The notes below the pieces were generated by a model. The model worked only from the letters and a program-made list of their open reading frames with translations, made no database searches and had not been told where the DNA came from. A program made the translations under genes and the position numbers. DNA of 64,000 bases from Pseudomonas sp. Bout1 (lineage in GTDB: Bacteria > Pseudomonadota > Gammaproteobacteria > Pseudomonadales > Pseudomonadaceae), in the NCBI RefSeq assembly GCF_034314165.1, contig NZ_JAVIWK010000001.1, positions 6,215,001 to 6,279,000 of the forward strand, written 5' to 3'. This document shows, one piece after another, positions 1-9,977 of this stretch (its first letter is position 1; every line of letters begins with the position of its first letter).

Positions 1-106
1 TCTCGAAACCGGCCAGCACCAGTTGATAGGCGCCAAGGGTGATGCCAATGCCGAACAGCGGATGATGGATGACTGCCGTCCACGCGCCGTCCCAGTCGAA
101 GATCAT
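1..106 (-). CDS. lrgB: LrgB/CidB family membrane protein, N-terminal part only
   Basis: The complement reads MIFDWDGAW followed by a hydrophobic stretch typical of the N-terminus of LrgB/CidB proteins, and the frame runs off the window edge. Only about 35 residues are visible. Its ATG overlaps the stop of the upstream LrgA/CidA gene in an ATGA overlap, so the two are translationally coupled. Such pairs are inner-membrane proteins thought to act as a holin/antiholin-like system or as exporters influencing murein hydrolase activity. The family call leans on the neighbour as much as on the short sequence. Confidence 0.75.
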   Translation of the reverse strand, partial: MIFDWDGAWTAVIHHPLFGIGITLGAYQLVLAGFE

Positions 107-456
107 TGCCCCTTCTCCTTGCGCTTGACCATATGCTGCATCAGCACGCCGATAAAGCCCATGGCGATCACCAACGACAGCACCAACGCGCCGACGATAG
201 CCCAGAAGTCGGCGGCGATGTCCTTGGCATACACCATCACACCCACGGCCGGCGGCACCAGCAGCAACGGCAGGTAGCGCAGCAGGCTGCTCGCCGCCTG
301 GCTCAGGGGCTCACCGACTTCGCCGCGCCATATCAGGAATGCCAGCATCAACAGCAGGCCAATAATCGGCCCCGGCAACACCGGGACAAACAAATGATTG
401 AGCGCCGTGCCGAGCAATTGAAACAGCACCAGCCATGTCAGACCGCGTAACAGCAT
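103..456 (-). CDS. CidA/LrgA family holin-like protein
   Basis: The 117-residue protein has four hydrophobic segments and the family signature around PGPIIGLLLML in the first third, followed by VPPAVGVM. The short basic C-terminus (VKRKEKGQ) fits a cytoplasmic tail. CidA/LrgA proteins are small inner-membrane proteins that form oligomers and, with the LrgB/CidB partner encoded immediately downstream (4-bp overlap), modulate cell lysis or export of small metabolites. Length is normal. No LysR regulator is visible inside the window, so I cannot choose between the cid and lrg names. Confidence 0.9.
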   Translation of the reverse strand: MLLRGLTWLVLFQLLGTALNHLFVPVLPGPIIGLLLMLAFLIWRGEVGEPLSQAASSLLRYLPLLLVPPAVGVMVYAKDIAADFWAIVGALVLSLVIAMGFIGVLMQHMVKRKEKGQ

Positions 457-620
457 CGTTCTCCCCCCCTGAAACGTACCGGCATTATAAGCACGCCGTC
501 CCTATGGAACGGCATTCGCCAAAAGCATGGTGGGTTGACCGGCCCAAGTGCCCGTGATGATCTACATTGGTTCTCGGGACCGGTCCAAAAATACAAAATG
601 ATGAACCAAGGAGAGTCGCA

Positions 621-1076
621 ATGCCCTCAGTACCCGTAGCGCAACTCAAGGATTATGTCGGCAAGGAACTGGGACGTTCCGCATGGCTCACTATCGATCA
701 GGCACGCATCAACCTGTTCGCCGAGGCCACCGGCGATTTTCAGTTCATCCATGTCGACCCGGTTAAAGCCGCCCAGACACCGTTCGGCGGCACCATTGCC
801 CACGGTTTCCTGTCGCTGTCGCTGATACCCAAGTTGATCGAAGACATCCTGATCATGCCCGAAGGCCTGAAGATGGCGGTCAACTATGGCCTGGACAGCG
901 TACGCTTCATCCAGCCGGTGAAGGTCGATTCCAGGGTGCGGCTGGCCGTGACCCTGACCGACGCCACCGAGAAGAAGCCCGGGCAATGGTTGCTCAAGGC
1001 CACCTGCACCCTGGAAATCGATGGCCAGGAAAAGCCTGCCTATATAGCCGAGTCGCTGTCACTCTGCTTCGTCTGA
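621..1076 (+). CDS. MaoC-family (R)-specific enoyl-CoA hydratase
   Basis: The 151-residue single hot-dog-fold protein carries the MaoC hydratase motif: EATGDFQFIH with the Asp/His pair, then the glycine-rich FGGTIAHGF helix start. Enzymes of this kind hydrate trans-2-enoyl-CoA to (R)-3-hydroxyacyl-CoA, supplying beta-oxidation intermediates or PHA monomers. I chose the ATG at 621 because AGGAGA lies 7-8 bases upstream; an in-frame ATG at 567 would add 18 residues with no similarity to the family and no ribosome site. It stands alone between a divergent cidA-like gene and the MORN/C13 gene. A PhaJ-like role is possible, but the physiological substrate cannot be read from sequence. Confidence 0.88.
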   Translation: MPSVPVAQLKDYVGKELGRSAWLTIDQARINLFAEATGDFQFIHVDPVKAAQTPFGGTIAHGFLSLSLIPKLIEDILIMPEGLKMAVNYGLDSVRFIQPVKVDSRVRLAVTLTDATEKKPGQWLLKATCTLEIDGQEKPAYIAESLSLCFV

Positions 1077-1083
1077 GCCCTGC

Positions 1084-1109
1084 TGTGGTGAGCCTGGCCG
1101 CTCACCACA
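1084..1109 (+). terminator. Hairpin after the MaoC gene
   Basis: A perfect 10-bp stem (1084-1093 pairing with 1100-1109) with a 6-base loop lies 8 bases after the MaoC stop codon. It is followed by AT-rich sequence rather than a clean T-run, so it may be a weak terminator or an mRNA-stabilising hairpin. Confidence 0.5.
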
Positions 1110-1178
1110 ATTCATGTAAATTTATGTATAGATCTCGCAGCTGCGGCATACTCGGCGCTCAATTATCCGGATCCCGCT

Positions 1179-2897
1179 ATGCGCCCACTCGCTCCCCTTG
1201 CTCTTGCCCTGTTGCTCACCGCGTGTGGCGATGGCGAATCGCTGTTGCCGCCCGATGCGCGGCTGCCCGATGGCGGTCGCTACCGCGGCGATGTGGTCAA
1301 TGGCTTGTTGCAAGGCCAGGGCCGGGTGGACTACCCCAACGGCAGCTGGTACGCCGGCCAGTTCGACAAAGGCCAGTGGCACGGCCAGGGCGAATGGCAT
1401 GGCAGCAACGGCGAGGTCTATAAAGGCCAGTTCCAGCAAGGCCTGTTCGACGGCCAGGGCAGCCTGACCACGCTGGGCAACAGCTACGTCGGCGGTTTCC
1501 AGCAAGGCAAGCGCAACGGCGAAGGCACCCTCAAGGAAGGGCAGATGACCTATCGCGGCGAATTCAAGGACGACCAGTACTCCGGCTTAGGTCGCCTCGA
1601 ACTGGCCGACGGCAGCCAATACCAGGGCCAGTTCGCCCACGGCAAGCCCAATGGTGAAGGCCAGCGCAACGACGACAGCGGCAACCAGTTCAGCGGCCAC
1701 TTCGTGGATGGCCAACTGGAGGGCAACGGCACCTTCAACAGCGCCGATGGCGACATGTACATCGGCCATTTCAAACAGAACCAGCTCAACGGCAAGGGCC
1801 GCTACGAAAACGCCGACGGCGACGTGTGGATCGGCGAATTCAAGGAAGGCGCCCTCAGCGGCAAGGGCGAACTGATTGGTATCGACGGCAGCCACTACGT
1901 CGGGCAATTTGCTGATTGGCGCTTCACCGGCCCTGGCCGCCTGAACCTTACCGACGGCAGCTTCTATGTCGGCGGGTTCGACAGCGACAGCTATCAAGGG
2001 CGCGGCACCCTGGTACTCACCGACGGCACCGTGCAAGCCGGCACCTGGGTCAACGGCATGCGCGTGCGCGATGCCGATGGCAAGCTGTTGCCCGACCCAC
2101 TGGAAACCGGCTTGCTGGCCCAAGGCCGCTTGCTCGATGCCGCCCTTGCTGCGGTGCCCGCTTCCACTTCGGCGGTAGAGCTCTATACCCTGGTGGTGGC
2201 CGGTGACGGTAAACAAAGCGTGTTCCTGCGTGAAGCCGACTACGTCAGCAACATGCTCGCCACCCGCTTTGGCGCCCGTGGCCAGATCCGCCTGGTGAAC
2301 CACCGCGACCACATCGCCGACCGCCCCATGGCCACCCGCGAAAGCCTGCGCCGCTCGGTCCAGACCCTGGCCGAACGCAGTGGCCCCGAAGACCTGGTGT
2401 TCATCTACCTGACCAGCCACGGCACCCACGAGCACGAACTGGTGCTCGACCAGCCGCGCATGGAGCTGGCCGACCTGCCGGCCGATGAGCTGGCCGCCGT
2501 GCTCGCACCGCTGAAGAACCGCGACAAGATCATCGTGATTTCAGCCTGCTACTCCGGTGGTTTCATCCCGGCCCTGAAGGACGAGCACACCCTGATCATG
2601 ACCGCCTCGCGGGCTGACCGCGTGTCGTTCGGCTGCTCTGAAGAAGCCGACTTCACCTACTTCGGTGATGCCCTCTTCGCCCAGGCCTTCAACCAGACCG
2701 ACGACTTGCAGCAAGCCTTCAAGCTGGCGCAAACCCACGTGGCCGAACGCGAACAGGCAGATAACTTCGAGGCCTCCGAACCGCAGATCTGGGCTCCCAA
2801 GGGCGTGATTGCCCACTGGCAATTATTGCGTAAACAACAGGCACGAAAAGCGCTGGAAAGCGTCTCAATGAATAGCAAGGAAGCCAAGAGCAACTAA
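1179..2897 (+). CDS. MORN-repeat lipoprotein with C13 caspase-like peptidase domain
   Basis: The 572-residue protein begins with a lipoprotein signal peptide ending in the lipobox LLTAC (acylated Cys16). Residues about 33-300 are a run of roughly eleven MORN-type repeats of about 23 residues (pattern Y.G.F..G...G.G). Residues about 330-550 are a peptidase C13/caspase-fold domain with His414 in TSHGTHEH and Cys457 in the ISACYSGG strand end, both placed as in the legumain/caspase clan. Membrane-anchored placement follows from the lipobox; substrate is unknown. The downstream oxidoreductase starts 27 bp later, so they may be co-transcribed. Both catalytic residues are intact, so an active protease is plausible. 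Confidence 0.88.
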   Translation: MRPLAPLALALLLTACGDGESLLPPDARLPDGGRYRGDVVNGLLQGQGRVDYPNGSWYAGQFDKGQWHGQGEWHGSNGEVYKGQFQQGLFDGQGSLTTLGNSYVGGFQQGKRNGEGTLKEGQMTYRGEFKDDQYSGLGRLELADGSQYQGQFAHGKPNGEGQRNDDSGNQFSGHFVDGQLEGNGTFNSADGDMYIGHFKQNQLNGKGRYENADGDVWIGEFKEGALSGKGELIGIDGSHYVGQFADWRFTGPGRLNLTDGSFYVGGFDSDSYQGRGTLVLTDGTVQAGTWVNGMRVRDADGKLLPDPLETGLLAQGRLLDAALAAVPASTSAVELYTLVVAGDGKQSVFLREADYVSNMLATRFGARGQIRLVNHRDHIADRPMATRESLRRSVQTLAERSGPEDLVFIYLTSHGTHEHELVLDQPRMELADLPADELAAVLAPLKNRDKIIVISACYSGGFIPALKDEHTLIMTASRADRVSFGCSEEADFTYFGDALFAQAFNQTDDLQQAFKLAQTHVAEREQADNFEASEPQIWAPKGVIAHWQLLRKQQARKALESVSMNSKEAKSN

Positions 2898-2924
2898 GCT
2901 GAATCTGTATAAGGGGGAAACATC

Positions 2925-3566
2925 ATGTACCTGACGCCTCAGCACATATTGCTCGCCGGAGCCTCCGGCCTGACCGGGGAACACCTGCTGGACCGCCTGC
3001 TCAACGAGCCGACCGTGACCCGGGTGCTGGCACCGAGCCGCAAGCCTCTGGCCGAGCACCCGCACCTGGAAAACCCGGTGGGCGACCCGGCGGTGTTCCT
3101 GCCGCAACTGAGCGGCCAGGTGGACATCGCCTTCTGCTGCCTGGGCACCACCATCAAGCAGGCGGGCTCCGAAGAGGCCTTCCGCGCCGTCGACCTGGAC
3201 ATGGTCGTGGCTTTTGCCAAGCGCGCTCGGGAAATGGGCGCGCGGCACCTGATCGTGATCAGCGCGATTGGCGCCGACCCGAAATCCTCGATCTTCTACA
3301 ACCGGGTCAAGGGCGAGATGGAACAGGCATTGAAGGCTCAGGGTTGGCCGCAACTGACCATCGTGCGTCCTTCGCTGTTGCTGGGGGAGCGGTTGGAGCC
3401 ACGGCTGGCTGAACAACTGGCCGGGCCATTGTCGCGGCTGATTCCGGGCAAGTACCACGGCATTGAAGTGTGCGAGCTGGCGCGGGCGATGTGGCGGCTG
3501 GCGCTGGAAGAGCAGGATGGGGTGCGAGTTGTGGAGTCGGATGAGCTGCGCAAGCTCGGCAAGTAA
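2925..3566 (+). CDS. NAD(P)-binding atypical SDR oxidoreductase
   Basis: The 213-residue protein starts with a Rossmann glycine motif GASGLTG at residues 12-18, has the CLGTT loop typical of HTATIP2/YbjT-like atypical short-chain dehydrogenases, and a YNRVK sequence supplying the Tyr-x3-Lys pair. The C-terminal part contains VRPSLLLG, usual for NmrA/epimerase-like folds. A clear ribosome site (AAGGGGG) precedes the ATG. It follows the MORN/C13 gene at 27 bp. Substrate is unknown; the family contains both sugar-nucleotide-epimerase-like enzymes and redox-sensing proteins. Confidence 0.8.
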   Translation: MYLTPQHILLAGASGLTGEHLLDRLLNEPTVTRVLAPSRKPLAEHPHLENPVGDPAVFLPQLSGQVDIAFCCLGTTIKQAGSEEAFRAVDLDMVVAFAKRAREMGARHLIVISAIGADPKSSIFYNRVKGEMEQALKAQGWPQLTIVRPSLLLGERLEPRLAEQLAGPLSRLIPGKYHGIEVCELARAMWRLALEEQDGVRVVESDELRKLGK

Positions 3567-3585
3567 TTTTTCAGTGAGGCGACGG

Positions 3586-3676
3586 GCCTCATCGCGGGCA
3601 AGCCCGACTCCCACATTGACCGCGCTGTCATGGCGAACACAGTCTCAAGTGGGAGCTGGCTTGCCTGCGATGAGGC
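3586..3676. repeat. REPIN (inverted pair of REP sequences)
   Basis: Two inverted REP units face each other: the left arm begins GCCTCATCGCGGGCAAGCC and the right arm ends CCTGCGATGAGGC, with the GTGGGAG core in each. It fills the convergent gap between the oxidoreductase and the minus-strand lipoprotein gene, a usual position for fluorescens-group REPINs. Confidence 0.8.
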
Positions 3677-3703
3677 CGGCATAGGCGCCGCCCCCTTCAG
3701 GCT

Positions 3704-3988
3704 CTAGAGCCCGCCCGTCGCGTTAAACCCAACCCCCAGCACCGTCAGCACCGACAGCGGCAACAGCAGCGTGTCAAGCAAGGCGCTGGCCGGCAGGTCG
3801 ACATGGGGATAGCTCGGCGCCTCGGCACCAAAGCGGTCCATCGCGCAGCAACCACCCTGAATCGCATACATGTCCAGCCGCGTCCCGGCGTACACCACCG
3901 GCGCGCCGGGTTGAGCCGCGTCCAGCGTGCGCGCAGTCGCGCAACCGCCCAGTTGCAGCGCCAGCAACACCATCAAGAGTTTATTCAT
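3704..3988 (-). CDS. YceK/YidQ-family lipoprotein
   Basis: The 94-residue protein has a signal peptide with lipobox LGGC (Cys16), then the YceK/YidQ pattern: [14 protein letters not shown], a Cys-Cys pair, and a C-terminal hydrophobic [13 protein letters not shown] stretch. The start codon overlaps the last 8 bases of ubiX, so it is the distal gene of an mpl-ubiX-lipoprotein operon. Function of this family is not established. Confidence 0.82.
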   Translation of the reverse strand: MNKLLMVLLALQLGGCATARTLDAAQPGAPVVYAGTRLDMYAIQGGCCAMDRFGAEAPSYPHVDLPASALLDTLLLPLSVLTVLGVGFNATGGL

Positions 3989-4610
3989 CGCTGCTCAAAT
4001 GGTGCTCGCCCCAACGCGGGAGCATGTCCTGGGGAATGTTCAGCAGGTTTAGAATCCGCGCCACCACAAAGTCCACCAGGTCATCGATGGTTTGCGGCTG
4101 GTGATAGAAGCCAGGCGATGCCGGCAAGATGGTCACGCCCATGTTCGACAGCTTGAGCATGTGCTCCAGATGAATGCTCGAATACGGCGCCTCGCGTGGC
4201 ACCAGAATCAACTGGCGACGCTCCTTCAAGGTCACGTCTGCTGCCCGCTCGATCAGGTTGTTGCAGGCGCCCGTGGCAATCGCCGACAACGTCCCGGTGG
4301 AACACGGCACCACCACCATCGCGGCCGGCGCGCCAGAGCCCGAAGCCACCGGCGACATCCAGTCTTCCTTGCCATAGACCTTGATCTGCCCCGCCGCCGC
4401 ACCGGTGTACTCGGTGAGGAAGGCCTGCATCATCTGCACCTTGGGCGGCAACGCGACATCGGTCTCGGTGGCCAGCACCAGTTGCGCCGCCTTGGAGATC
4501 AGGAAGTGCACCTCGCGGTCTTCGCGCACCAGGCAGTCCAGCAGGCGCAAGCCATACGGCGCGCCCGAGGCGCCGGTCATCGCCAGGGTGACGCGTTCCG
4601 GGCCGCTCAT
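3981..4610 (-). CDS. ubiX: Flavin prenyltransferase UbiX
   Basis: The 209-residue protein has the UbiX/Pad1 flavoprotein fold: N-terminal [11 protein letters not shown], the central [17 protein letters not shown], and LVPREAPYS near the C-terminal half. UbiX joins a dimethylallyl group to reduced FMN, making the prenyl-FMN cofactor used by the UbiD decarboxylase in ubiquinone synthesis. Its ATG overlaps the mpl stop (ATGA), so it is coupled to mpl, an arrangement also recalled from other pseudomonads. Length and motifs are intact. Confidence 0.96.
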   Translation of the reverse strand: MSGPERVTLAMTGASGAPYGLRLLDCLVREDREVHFLISKAAQLVLATETDVALPPKVQMMQAFLTEYTGAAAGQIKVYGKEDWMSPVASGSGAPAAMVVVPCSTGTLSAIATGACNNLIERAADVTLKERRQLILVPREAPYSSIHLEHMLKLSNMGVTILPASPGFYHQPQTIDDLVDFVVARILNLLNIPQDMLPRWGEHHLSSDE

Positions 4611-5956
4611 TTCAGTGCCTCAGCCAGTTTGCCGTGCAGGCCGCCGAAGCCGCCATTGCTCATGATCACCACGTGGGTGCCTGGCTTGGCCAGGTGCTTC
4701 ACGTGTTCGATGATGCCTTCCAGCGAGTCGCAGCAGATCGACGGCACCGTGCACAGCGCGGCGATGGCGGGCAGGTCCCAGCCAAGATTGGCCGGTGCAT
4801 ACCAAAACACGTGGTCGGCATCGTTGACGCTTTCCGGCAAACCATCACGGTGGGCGCCCAGCTTCATGGAGTTGGAGCGTGGTTCGATAATCGCGATCAC
4901 CTGGGCGTCGCCTACACGTTTGCGCAAGCCATCCAGGGTGGTGGCGATTGCCGTCGGGTGGTGGGCAAAGTCGTCGTAGATGGTAATCCCATTCACTTCA
5001 GCGACCTTTTCCATCCGGCGCTTGACGCTCTTGAATGCGCTCAGGGCCGCGATGCCCATGGACGGCACCACGCCGACATGCCGCGCAGCCGCCAAGGTGA
5101 CCAACGCATTGGCGACGTTATGCTGGCCCGTCATGTCCCAATCGACGATGCCTTGAGCGACGCCTTCGAACAGGACCTCAAATTTCGAACCGTCTTCACT
5201 CAGCAGCTTGACCTGCCATTGGCCGCCCTCACCGGTGGTTTGTACCGGGGTCCAGCAGCCCATCTCAATCACGCGTTGCAGGGCCGGCTCGGTGGTGGGG
5301 TGAATCACCAGGCCTTCGCTTGGAATGGTACGCACCAAGTGGTGGAACTGCCGCTCAATGGCCGCCAGATCAGGGAAGATGTCGGCATGATCGAACTCCA
5401 GGTTGTTCAGGATCGTCGTGCGCGGGCGGTAGTGAACGAACTTGGAGCGCTTGTCGAAGAACGCGCTGTCGTATTCGTCAGCCTCGATAACAAAAAACGG
5501 CGTGTCACCGAGGCGCGCCGACACCGAGAAATTCTGCGGCACGCCACCAATCAGGAACCCCGGGCTCATGCCCGCGTGCTCCAGTACCCAGGCCAGCATG
5601 CTGCTGGTGGTGGTCTTGCCGTGGGTACCGGCCACGGCCAGCACCCAACGGCCCTGCAGCACATGGTCGGCCAGCCATTGCGGGCCCGACACATACGGCA
5701 AGCCTTTATTCAGCACATATTCCACCGCCGGATTGCCGCGGCTCATGGCATTGCCGATCACCACCAGGTCGGGGGCCGGATCGAACTGCGCCGGGTCGTA
5801 GCCTTGAGTCAGCTCAATGCCCTGGGCTTGCAGTTGCGTGCTCATGGGCGGGTAAACGTTGGCATCGGAGCCCGTCACATGGTGGCCCAACTCTTTGGCC
5901 AACACCGCCATCGAGCCCATGAACGTACCGCAAATACCGAGAATATGAATGTGCAT
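4607..5956 (-). CDS. mpl: UDP-MurNAc:tripeptide ligase Mpl
   Basis: The 449-residue protein is a Mur ligase relative: N-terminal Rossmann part [16 protein letters not shown]-binding loop AGTHGKTTT, and EADEYDSAF. Mpl reattaches recycled L-Ala-gamma-D-Glu-meso-DAP to UDP-MurNAc, saving peptide during murein recycling in the cytoplasm. The start at 5956 gives the usual N-terminus and is preceded by ACGAGG; the open frame extends 18 codons further upstream but that segment has no family similarity. It heads the mpl-ubiX-lipoprotein operon. Confidence 0.96.
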   Translation of the reverse strand: MHIHILGICGTFMGSMAVLAKELGHHVTGSDANVYPPMSTQLQAQGIELTQGYDPAQFDPAPDLVVIGNAMSRGNPAVEYVLNKGLPYVSGPQWLADHVLQGRWVLAVAGTHGKTTTSSMLAWVLEHAGMSPGFLIGGVPQNFSVSARLGDTPFFVIEADEYDSAFFDKRSKFVHYRPRTTILNNLEFDHADIFPDLAAIERQFHHLVRTIPSEGLVIHPTTEPALQRVIEMGCWTPVQTTGEGGQWQVKLLSEDGSKFEVLFEGVAQGIVDWDMTGQHNVANALVTLAAARHVGVVPSMGIAALSAFKSVKRRMEKVAEVNGITIYDDFAHHPTAIATTLDGLRKRVGDAQVIAIIEPRSNSMKLGAHRDGLPESVNDADHVFWYAPANLGWDLPAIAALCTVPSICCDSLEGIIEHVKHLAKPGTHVVIMSNGGFGGLHGKLAEALK

Positions 5957-6017
5957 AGTCGACCTCGTAAAACATCGAGGCAGGTTAGCGTAGGGTGGGA
6001 AAATTCGCACTCTTTAG

Positions 6018-7922
6018 CTAACGGGCGATCCCGTGTTTACGCAGTTTTCGATACAACGTGTTGCGGCTGACACCCAGTTGCTCCGCGGTGTGGCTCATGT
6101 GCCAGCGCTGCTGCCCCAAGACATTGAGCAACGCCAGGCGCTCCGCATCGTCCAGGGGGGAATCCGAAGGATCCTCCACCACCACAGGCTGCGGGCGCGC
6201 CTGGCGGATGACCGTCGGCAAGTCCTCAAACCCAATCCGACCGTCGTCACACAATGCCGCCAGGGTGCGCAATACCGTACGCAACTGCCGCACATTGCCT
6301 GGCCAGGCAAAGGCCAGGAGTGCCTGGCGCGCGGCGCTGTCCAGCAATACCGGCTGGTCGCCCGCCTCCTCTGCCAGCAAAAAGTCCAGCAACTGCGACT
6401 TGTCGCTGCGCTCGCGCAATGGCGGCAAGGCGATTTCCAGACCATTGAGCCGGTAGTACAGGTCTTCGCGAAAGCTGCCGTCCTGCACGCGCTCCAGCAA
6501 ATTACGGTGGGTGGCGCTGATGATTCTGACGTTCACCGCCTGCGGCTCGCCGCCGATGGGCACCACCAGTCGGTCTTCCAGCACCCTTAATAGCCGGGTT
6601 TGCAAGGCCAGTGGCATGTCGCCGATCTCATCCAGAAACAATGTGCCGCCATCCGCTTGTTGCAGCTTGCCGCGCATGCCTTCCTTGCGGGCGCCGGTGA
6701 AACTGCCGCCGCGATAACCGAACAGCTCGCTTTCGATCAGGCTTTCGGGGATGGCCGCACAGTTCAGCGCGATAAAGGCTTTGTCGGCCCGCAGGCTGGC
6801 ATGGTGCACCGCCTTGGCAAACGCCTCCTTTCCGGAGCCGGTTTCGCCATTGACCAGCAACGGCACGTCGCGCTCAAACACCCGCAACGCCTTGCGAAAA
6901 TCGTTTTGCAGCGCCGCATCCCCCAGGCAAATGCCCGGCAGCCGCGGCCGTTCGGGCAAAACCTGTGGCACCGGGGCAGGTACGCTGCGTGGCTGGCCGC
7001 GCAGTACTGCGAACAACCCTCGGCCATCACGGGTACGCAGCGGCCAACTGGCGCTGGCATTGACGCTGGCACGCCCGAGCAACTCATCCAGCGAACAATC
7101 AAAAAACGCCTCCACCGGCTGCCCCAGCAACCCGCCACGAATTTGCCCGAGCAGGTTCAACGCACTCTGGTTGACCGCACAAATGCGCCCTTCGCCATCG
7201 AACGCCAGCAACCCTTCGCTGAACAGGCCCACAGATTCGGCCTGCAAATGAAAGCGCAGCAACCAGTGGTTTTCAAAATGCCGCAGGAAGTAACAGCTCT
7301 CGATCATCTTTGCCGAAAGATTGACCAGCGCCATGGTGTGGAACTGGCTTTGACGCGACACCGCTTCCCGGGCCGAAGACACATCCAGCACCGCCAGCAA
7401 CTCGCCATGCGGGTCAAATACCGGGCTGGCCGAGCAGGTAAGGCCGGTATGCCGGCCACGGAAGTGTTCGTCACGATGAATGGTCAGGGACTGGCGCTCC
7501 ACCAGGCAGGTGCCGATGCCGTTGGTGCCTTCGCAGGCCTCGCTCCAGTCGGCGCCCAGCCACAGCCCGGCACGCTCGAAGATCTTGCGCTCGCTGGGCG
7601 CGGTGACACAGTTGAGGATCACCCCGCGCGCATCGGTCAGCAACACTGCATGGCCGGCGCCGGAGAGCTGCTGATGCAGGCTGTTCATTTCGCTGCCGGC
7701 GATGCTCAACACTTGCTGCAGGCGTTCGCGGCTTTCCAGCAGGCGACCATGTTCGAGCACCGTGGGGGCCATGGTGAGTGCGGGGTCGAGGTGGTAGTCC
7801 TCAAGGCAACGCAGCCAGGAGCGGGCGATGGACGGGTCGCTACCGGGGCCGTGCAACGGGTCCTGGCCACGGGTGACAGTCAGGACTTGCTGGGCATGGC
7901 GACTGAAATGATCGTTTTGCAT
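6018..7922 (-). CDS. eatR: Sigma-54-dependent activator EatR (ethanolamine catabolism)
   Basis: The 634-residue AcoR-type enhancer-binding protein has an N-terminal GAF-like sensor with [11 protein letters not shown] (about residues 120-200), a PAS-like middle segment, an AAA+ domain with Walker A GETGSGKE, the sigma-54-contact loop GSFTGA and Walker [13 protein letters not shown], and a C-terminal Fis-type HTH ([16 protein letters not shown]). The sigma-54 loop has Ser where most family members have Ala (GAFTGA). It is divergent from the aldehyde dehydrogenase/permease/eutBC genes, matching EatR (PA4021) of P. aeruginosa, which activates these genes with RpoN. The inducer is presumably ethanolamine or a metabolite; that is inference from context. 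Confidence 0.9.
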   Translation of the reverse strand: MQNDHFSRHAQQVLTVTRGQDPLHGPGSDPSIARSWLRCLEDYHLDPALTMAPTVLEHGRLLESRERLQQVLSIAGSEMNSLHQQLSGAGHAVLLTDARGVILNCVTAPSERKIFERAGLWLGADWSEACEGTNGIGTCLVERQSLTIHRDEHFRGRHTGLTCSASPVFDPHGELLAVLDVSSAREAVSRQSQFHTMALVNLSAKMIESCYFLRHFENHWLLRFHLQAESVGLFSEGLLAFDGEGRICAVNQSALNLLGQIRGGLLGQPVEAFFDCSLDELLGRASVNASASWPLRTRDGRGLFAVLRGQPRSVPAPVPQVLPERPRLPGICLGDAALQNDFRKALRVFERDVPLLVNGETGSGKEAFAKAVHHASLRADKAFIALNCAAIPESLIESELFGYRGGSFTGARKEGMRGKLQQADGGTLFLDEIGDMPLALQTRLLRVLEDRLVVPIGGEPQAVNVRIISATHRNLLERVQDGSFREDLYYRLNGLEIALPPLRERSDKSQLLDFLLAEEAGDQPVLLDSAARQALLAFAWPGNVRQLRTVLRTLAALCDDGRIGFEDLPTVIRQARPQPVVVEDPSDSPLDDAERLALLNVLGQQRWHMSHTAEQLGVSRNTLYRKLRKHGIAR

Positions 7923-8030
7923 GTTCTTATTATTCTCCCTGCGTGAGCTACATCACCAACAGACCGCGCGCGAATGCCCAGCATCCTCCAGCGCCCCGAC
8001 CATTGCAATCCCGACCAGACCCATGGGTCA

Positions 8031-8087
8031 CAGGCTGTACCGTTTATGGCACAAACTGTCACCCAGGCTGTACCGACTGTGTCACAG
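8031..8087 (+). promoter_or_regulatory. Candidate EatR upstream activating sites
   Basis: The 12-base sequence CAGGCTGTACCG occurs twice as a direct repeat (8031-8042 and 8064-8075), 33 bp apart, i.e. about three helical turns on the same DNA face. Just downstream is the perfect palindrome CTGTGTCACAG (8077-8087). These lie 53-110 bp upstream of the sigma-54 promoter, the normal place for enhancer sites. Binding by EatR is inferred, not shown. Confidence 0.5.
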
Positions 8088-8139
8088 CAACGGTTTGCGA
8101 CAAAGCCCAACCCCTTGATTTACGGGCACTGCAAGGCAC

Positions 8140-8155
8140 TGGCCCGACCTTTGCT
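8140..8155 (+). promoter_or_regulatory. Sigma-54 (-24/-12) promoter of the ethanolamine operon
   Basis: TGGCCCG-N4-TTGCT matches the RpoN consensus TGGCACG-N4-TTGCW with one mismatch, and the GG and GC dinucleotides are exactly 10 bases apart. It sits 64 bp upstream of the aldehyde dehydrogenase start and points towards it, in agreement with the divergent sigma-54 activator. Confidence 0.75.
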
Positions 8156-8218
8156 CTACGCTTTACCAAGCACAACCGTGCGTCCTCCAATAAACACAAA
8201 AGCCAGGAGATACCCACC

Positions 8219-9739
8219 ATGCGTTACGCACACCCCGGTACTGAAGGCGCTATCGTTTCGTTCAAGGCCAAGTACGGCAACTACATCGGCGGTGAGTTTG
8301 TCGCGCCGGTCGATGGCAACTATTTCACTAACACCTCGCCGGTCAACGGCAAGCCCATCGCCGAATTCCCGCGCTCCACGGCCAAGGATATCGACAAAGC
8401 CCTGGACGCCGCTCACGCCGCCGCAGACGCCTGGGGTAAAACCTCGGCCCAGGACCGCTCGCTGGTACTGCTGAAAATCGCCGACCGCATTGAACAGAAC
8501 CTCGAGCTGCTGGCCATCACCGAAACCTGGGACAACGGCAAGGCCGTGCGTGAAACCCTGAACGCCGACATCCCCCTGGCCGCTGACCACTTCCGCTACT
8601 TCGCCGGCTGCATCCGCGCCCAGGAAGGCAGCAGCGCCGAAATCAACGAACACACCGCCGCCTATCACTTCCACGAGCCATTGGGCGTGGTCGGCCAGAT
8701 CATCCCGTGGAACTTCCCGCTGCTGATGGCCGCCTGGAAACTCGCGCCGGCCCTGGCCGCCGGTAACTGCGTGGTGCTCAAACCCGCCGAGCAAACCCCG
8801 CTGGGCATCAACGTGCTGATGGAACTGATCGGCGACCTGCTGCCGCCCGGCGTGTTGAACGTGGTGCATGGCTACGGCAAAGAAGCCGGCGAAGCCCTGG
8901 CCACCAGCAAGCGCATCGCCAAGATCGCCTTCACCGGTTCTACGCCCGTGGGCTCGCACATCATGCATGCGGCCGCCGAGAACATCATTCCGTCCACCGT
9001 TGAACTGGGCGGCAAGTCGCCGAACATCTTCTTCGCCGACATCATGAAAGCCGAGCCGCAATTCATCGAAAAAGCTGCCGAAGGTTTGGTGCTCGCGTTC
9101 TTCAACCAGGGCGAAGTGTGCACCTGCCCTTCGCGCGCGCTGGTGGAAGAGTCGATCTACGACGACTTCATGAAAGTGGTGATGAAGAAGGTCGAGTCGA
9201 TCAAACGCGGCGACCCGCTGGACACCGACACCATGGTCGGCGCCCAGGCGTCCGAGCAGCAATTCGACAAGATCCTGTCGTACCTCGAAATCGCCAAGGG
9301 CGAAGGCGCCGAGCTGCTGACCGGCGGCAAGGTCGAGAAACTGACCGGCGACCTGGCCACCGGCTATTACATCCAGCCGACCCTGCTCAAGGGCACTAAC
9401 AAAATGCGGGTGTTCCAGGAAGAAATCTTTGGCCCGGTGGTGAGTATCACCACGTTCAAGGACGAAGCCGAAGCCCTGGCGATTGCCAACGACACCGAGT
9501 TTGGCTTGGGTGCCGGTTTGTGGACCCGCGACATCAACCGCGCGTACCGCATGGGCCGGGCGATCAAGGCCGGGCGCGTGTGGACCAACTGCTATCACCT
9601 GTACCCGGCGCATGCCGCGTTCGGTGGTTACAAGAAGTCCGGTGTGGGCCGTGAGACCCACAAGATGATGCTCGATCACTACCAACAGACCAAAAACCTG
9701 CTGGTGAGCTACGACATCAATCCGCTGGGCTTCTTCTAA
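8219..9739 (+). CDS. NAD-dependent acetaldehyde dehydrogenase (ExaC-like)
   Basis: The 506-residue aldehyde dehydrogenase has [12 protein letters not shown] (cofactor binding), VELGGKSPN with the general-base Glu, and [11 protein letters not shown] whose first Cys (residue 301) aligns with the catalytic nucleophile. The start at 8219 has an AGGAG ribosome site 10 bases upstream; the open frame extends further upstream but across the promoter. In this locus it should oxidise the acetaldehyde released by EutBC to acetate. It is close to P. aeruginosa PA4022 and to ExaC of ethanol oxidation; the context favours the ethanolamine role. Confidence 0.94.
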   Translation: MRYAHPGTEGAIVSFKAKYGNYIGGEFVAPVDGNYFTNTSPVNGKPIAEFPRSTAKDIDKALDAAHAAADAWGKTSAQDRSLVLLKIADRIEQNLELLAITETWDNGKAVRETLNADIPLAADHFRYFAGCIRAQEGSSAEINEHTAAYHFHEPLGVVGQIIPWNFPLLMAAWKLAPALAAGNCVVLKPAEQTPLGINVLMELIGDLLPPGVLNVVHGYGKEAGEALATSKRIAKIAFTGSTPVGSHIMHAAAENIIPSTVELGGKSPNIFFADIMKAEPQFIEKAAEGLVLAFFNQGEVCTCPSRALVEESIYDDFMKVVMKKVESIKRGDPLDTDTMVGAQASEQQFDKILSYLEIAKGEGAELLTGGKVEKLTGDLATGYYIQPTLLKGTNKMRVFQEEIFGPVVSITTFKDEAEALAIANDTEFGLGAGLWTRDINRAYRMGRAIKAGRVWTNCYHLYPAHAAFGGYKKSGVGRETHKMMLDHYQQTKNLLVSYDINPLGFF

Positions 9740-9750
9740 CTAACAACCCG

Positions 9751-9899
9751 CTCCCACATTTGAAATGCAATCAAGTGTGGGAGCTGGCTTGCTGTGGCGA
9801 GCGGGTTTGCCCCGCGCTGGGCTGCGAAGCAGCCCCGTCAATCGGTGGTGAACCCGACGGGGGACAAGCCCCCTCACCACAGCAAGCCAGCTCCCACAG
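9751..9899. repeat. Complex REPIN between aldehyde dehydrogenase and permease genes
   Basis: Nested inverted repeats: CTCCCACATTTG (9751-9762) pairs with a near-copy at 9772-9783, and a longer pair runs from TGTGGGAGCTGGCTTGCTG (9776 onward) to CAGCAAGCCAGCTCCCACA (ending 9898), with GC-rich inner units. It lies inside the probable operon and could attenuate or stabilise the mRNA. Confidence 0.85.
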
Positions 9900-9977
9900 T
9901 TGATCTTCATAAGCCCTGCGCCTCTCATTCGGCTGAAGTAAGCCGGGATAAAACAATAAGAACTAAAGGTACTTTTT

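Noticed and set aside
4634..6070. 478-codon plus-strand open frame opposite mpl
   Set aside because: Shadow of mpl; no recognisable features.
8156..9685. 509-codon open frame opposite the aldehyde dehydrogenase
   Set aside because: Antisense shadow of a clear ALDH gene with no ribosome site or domain.
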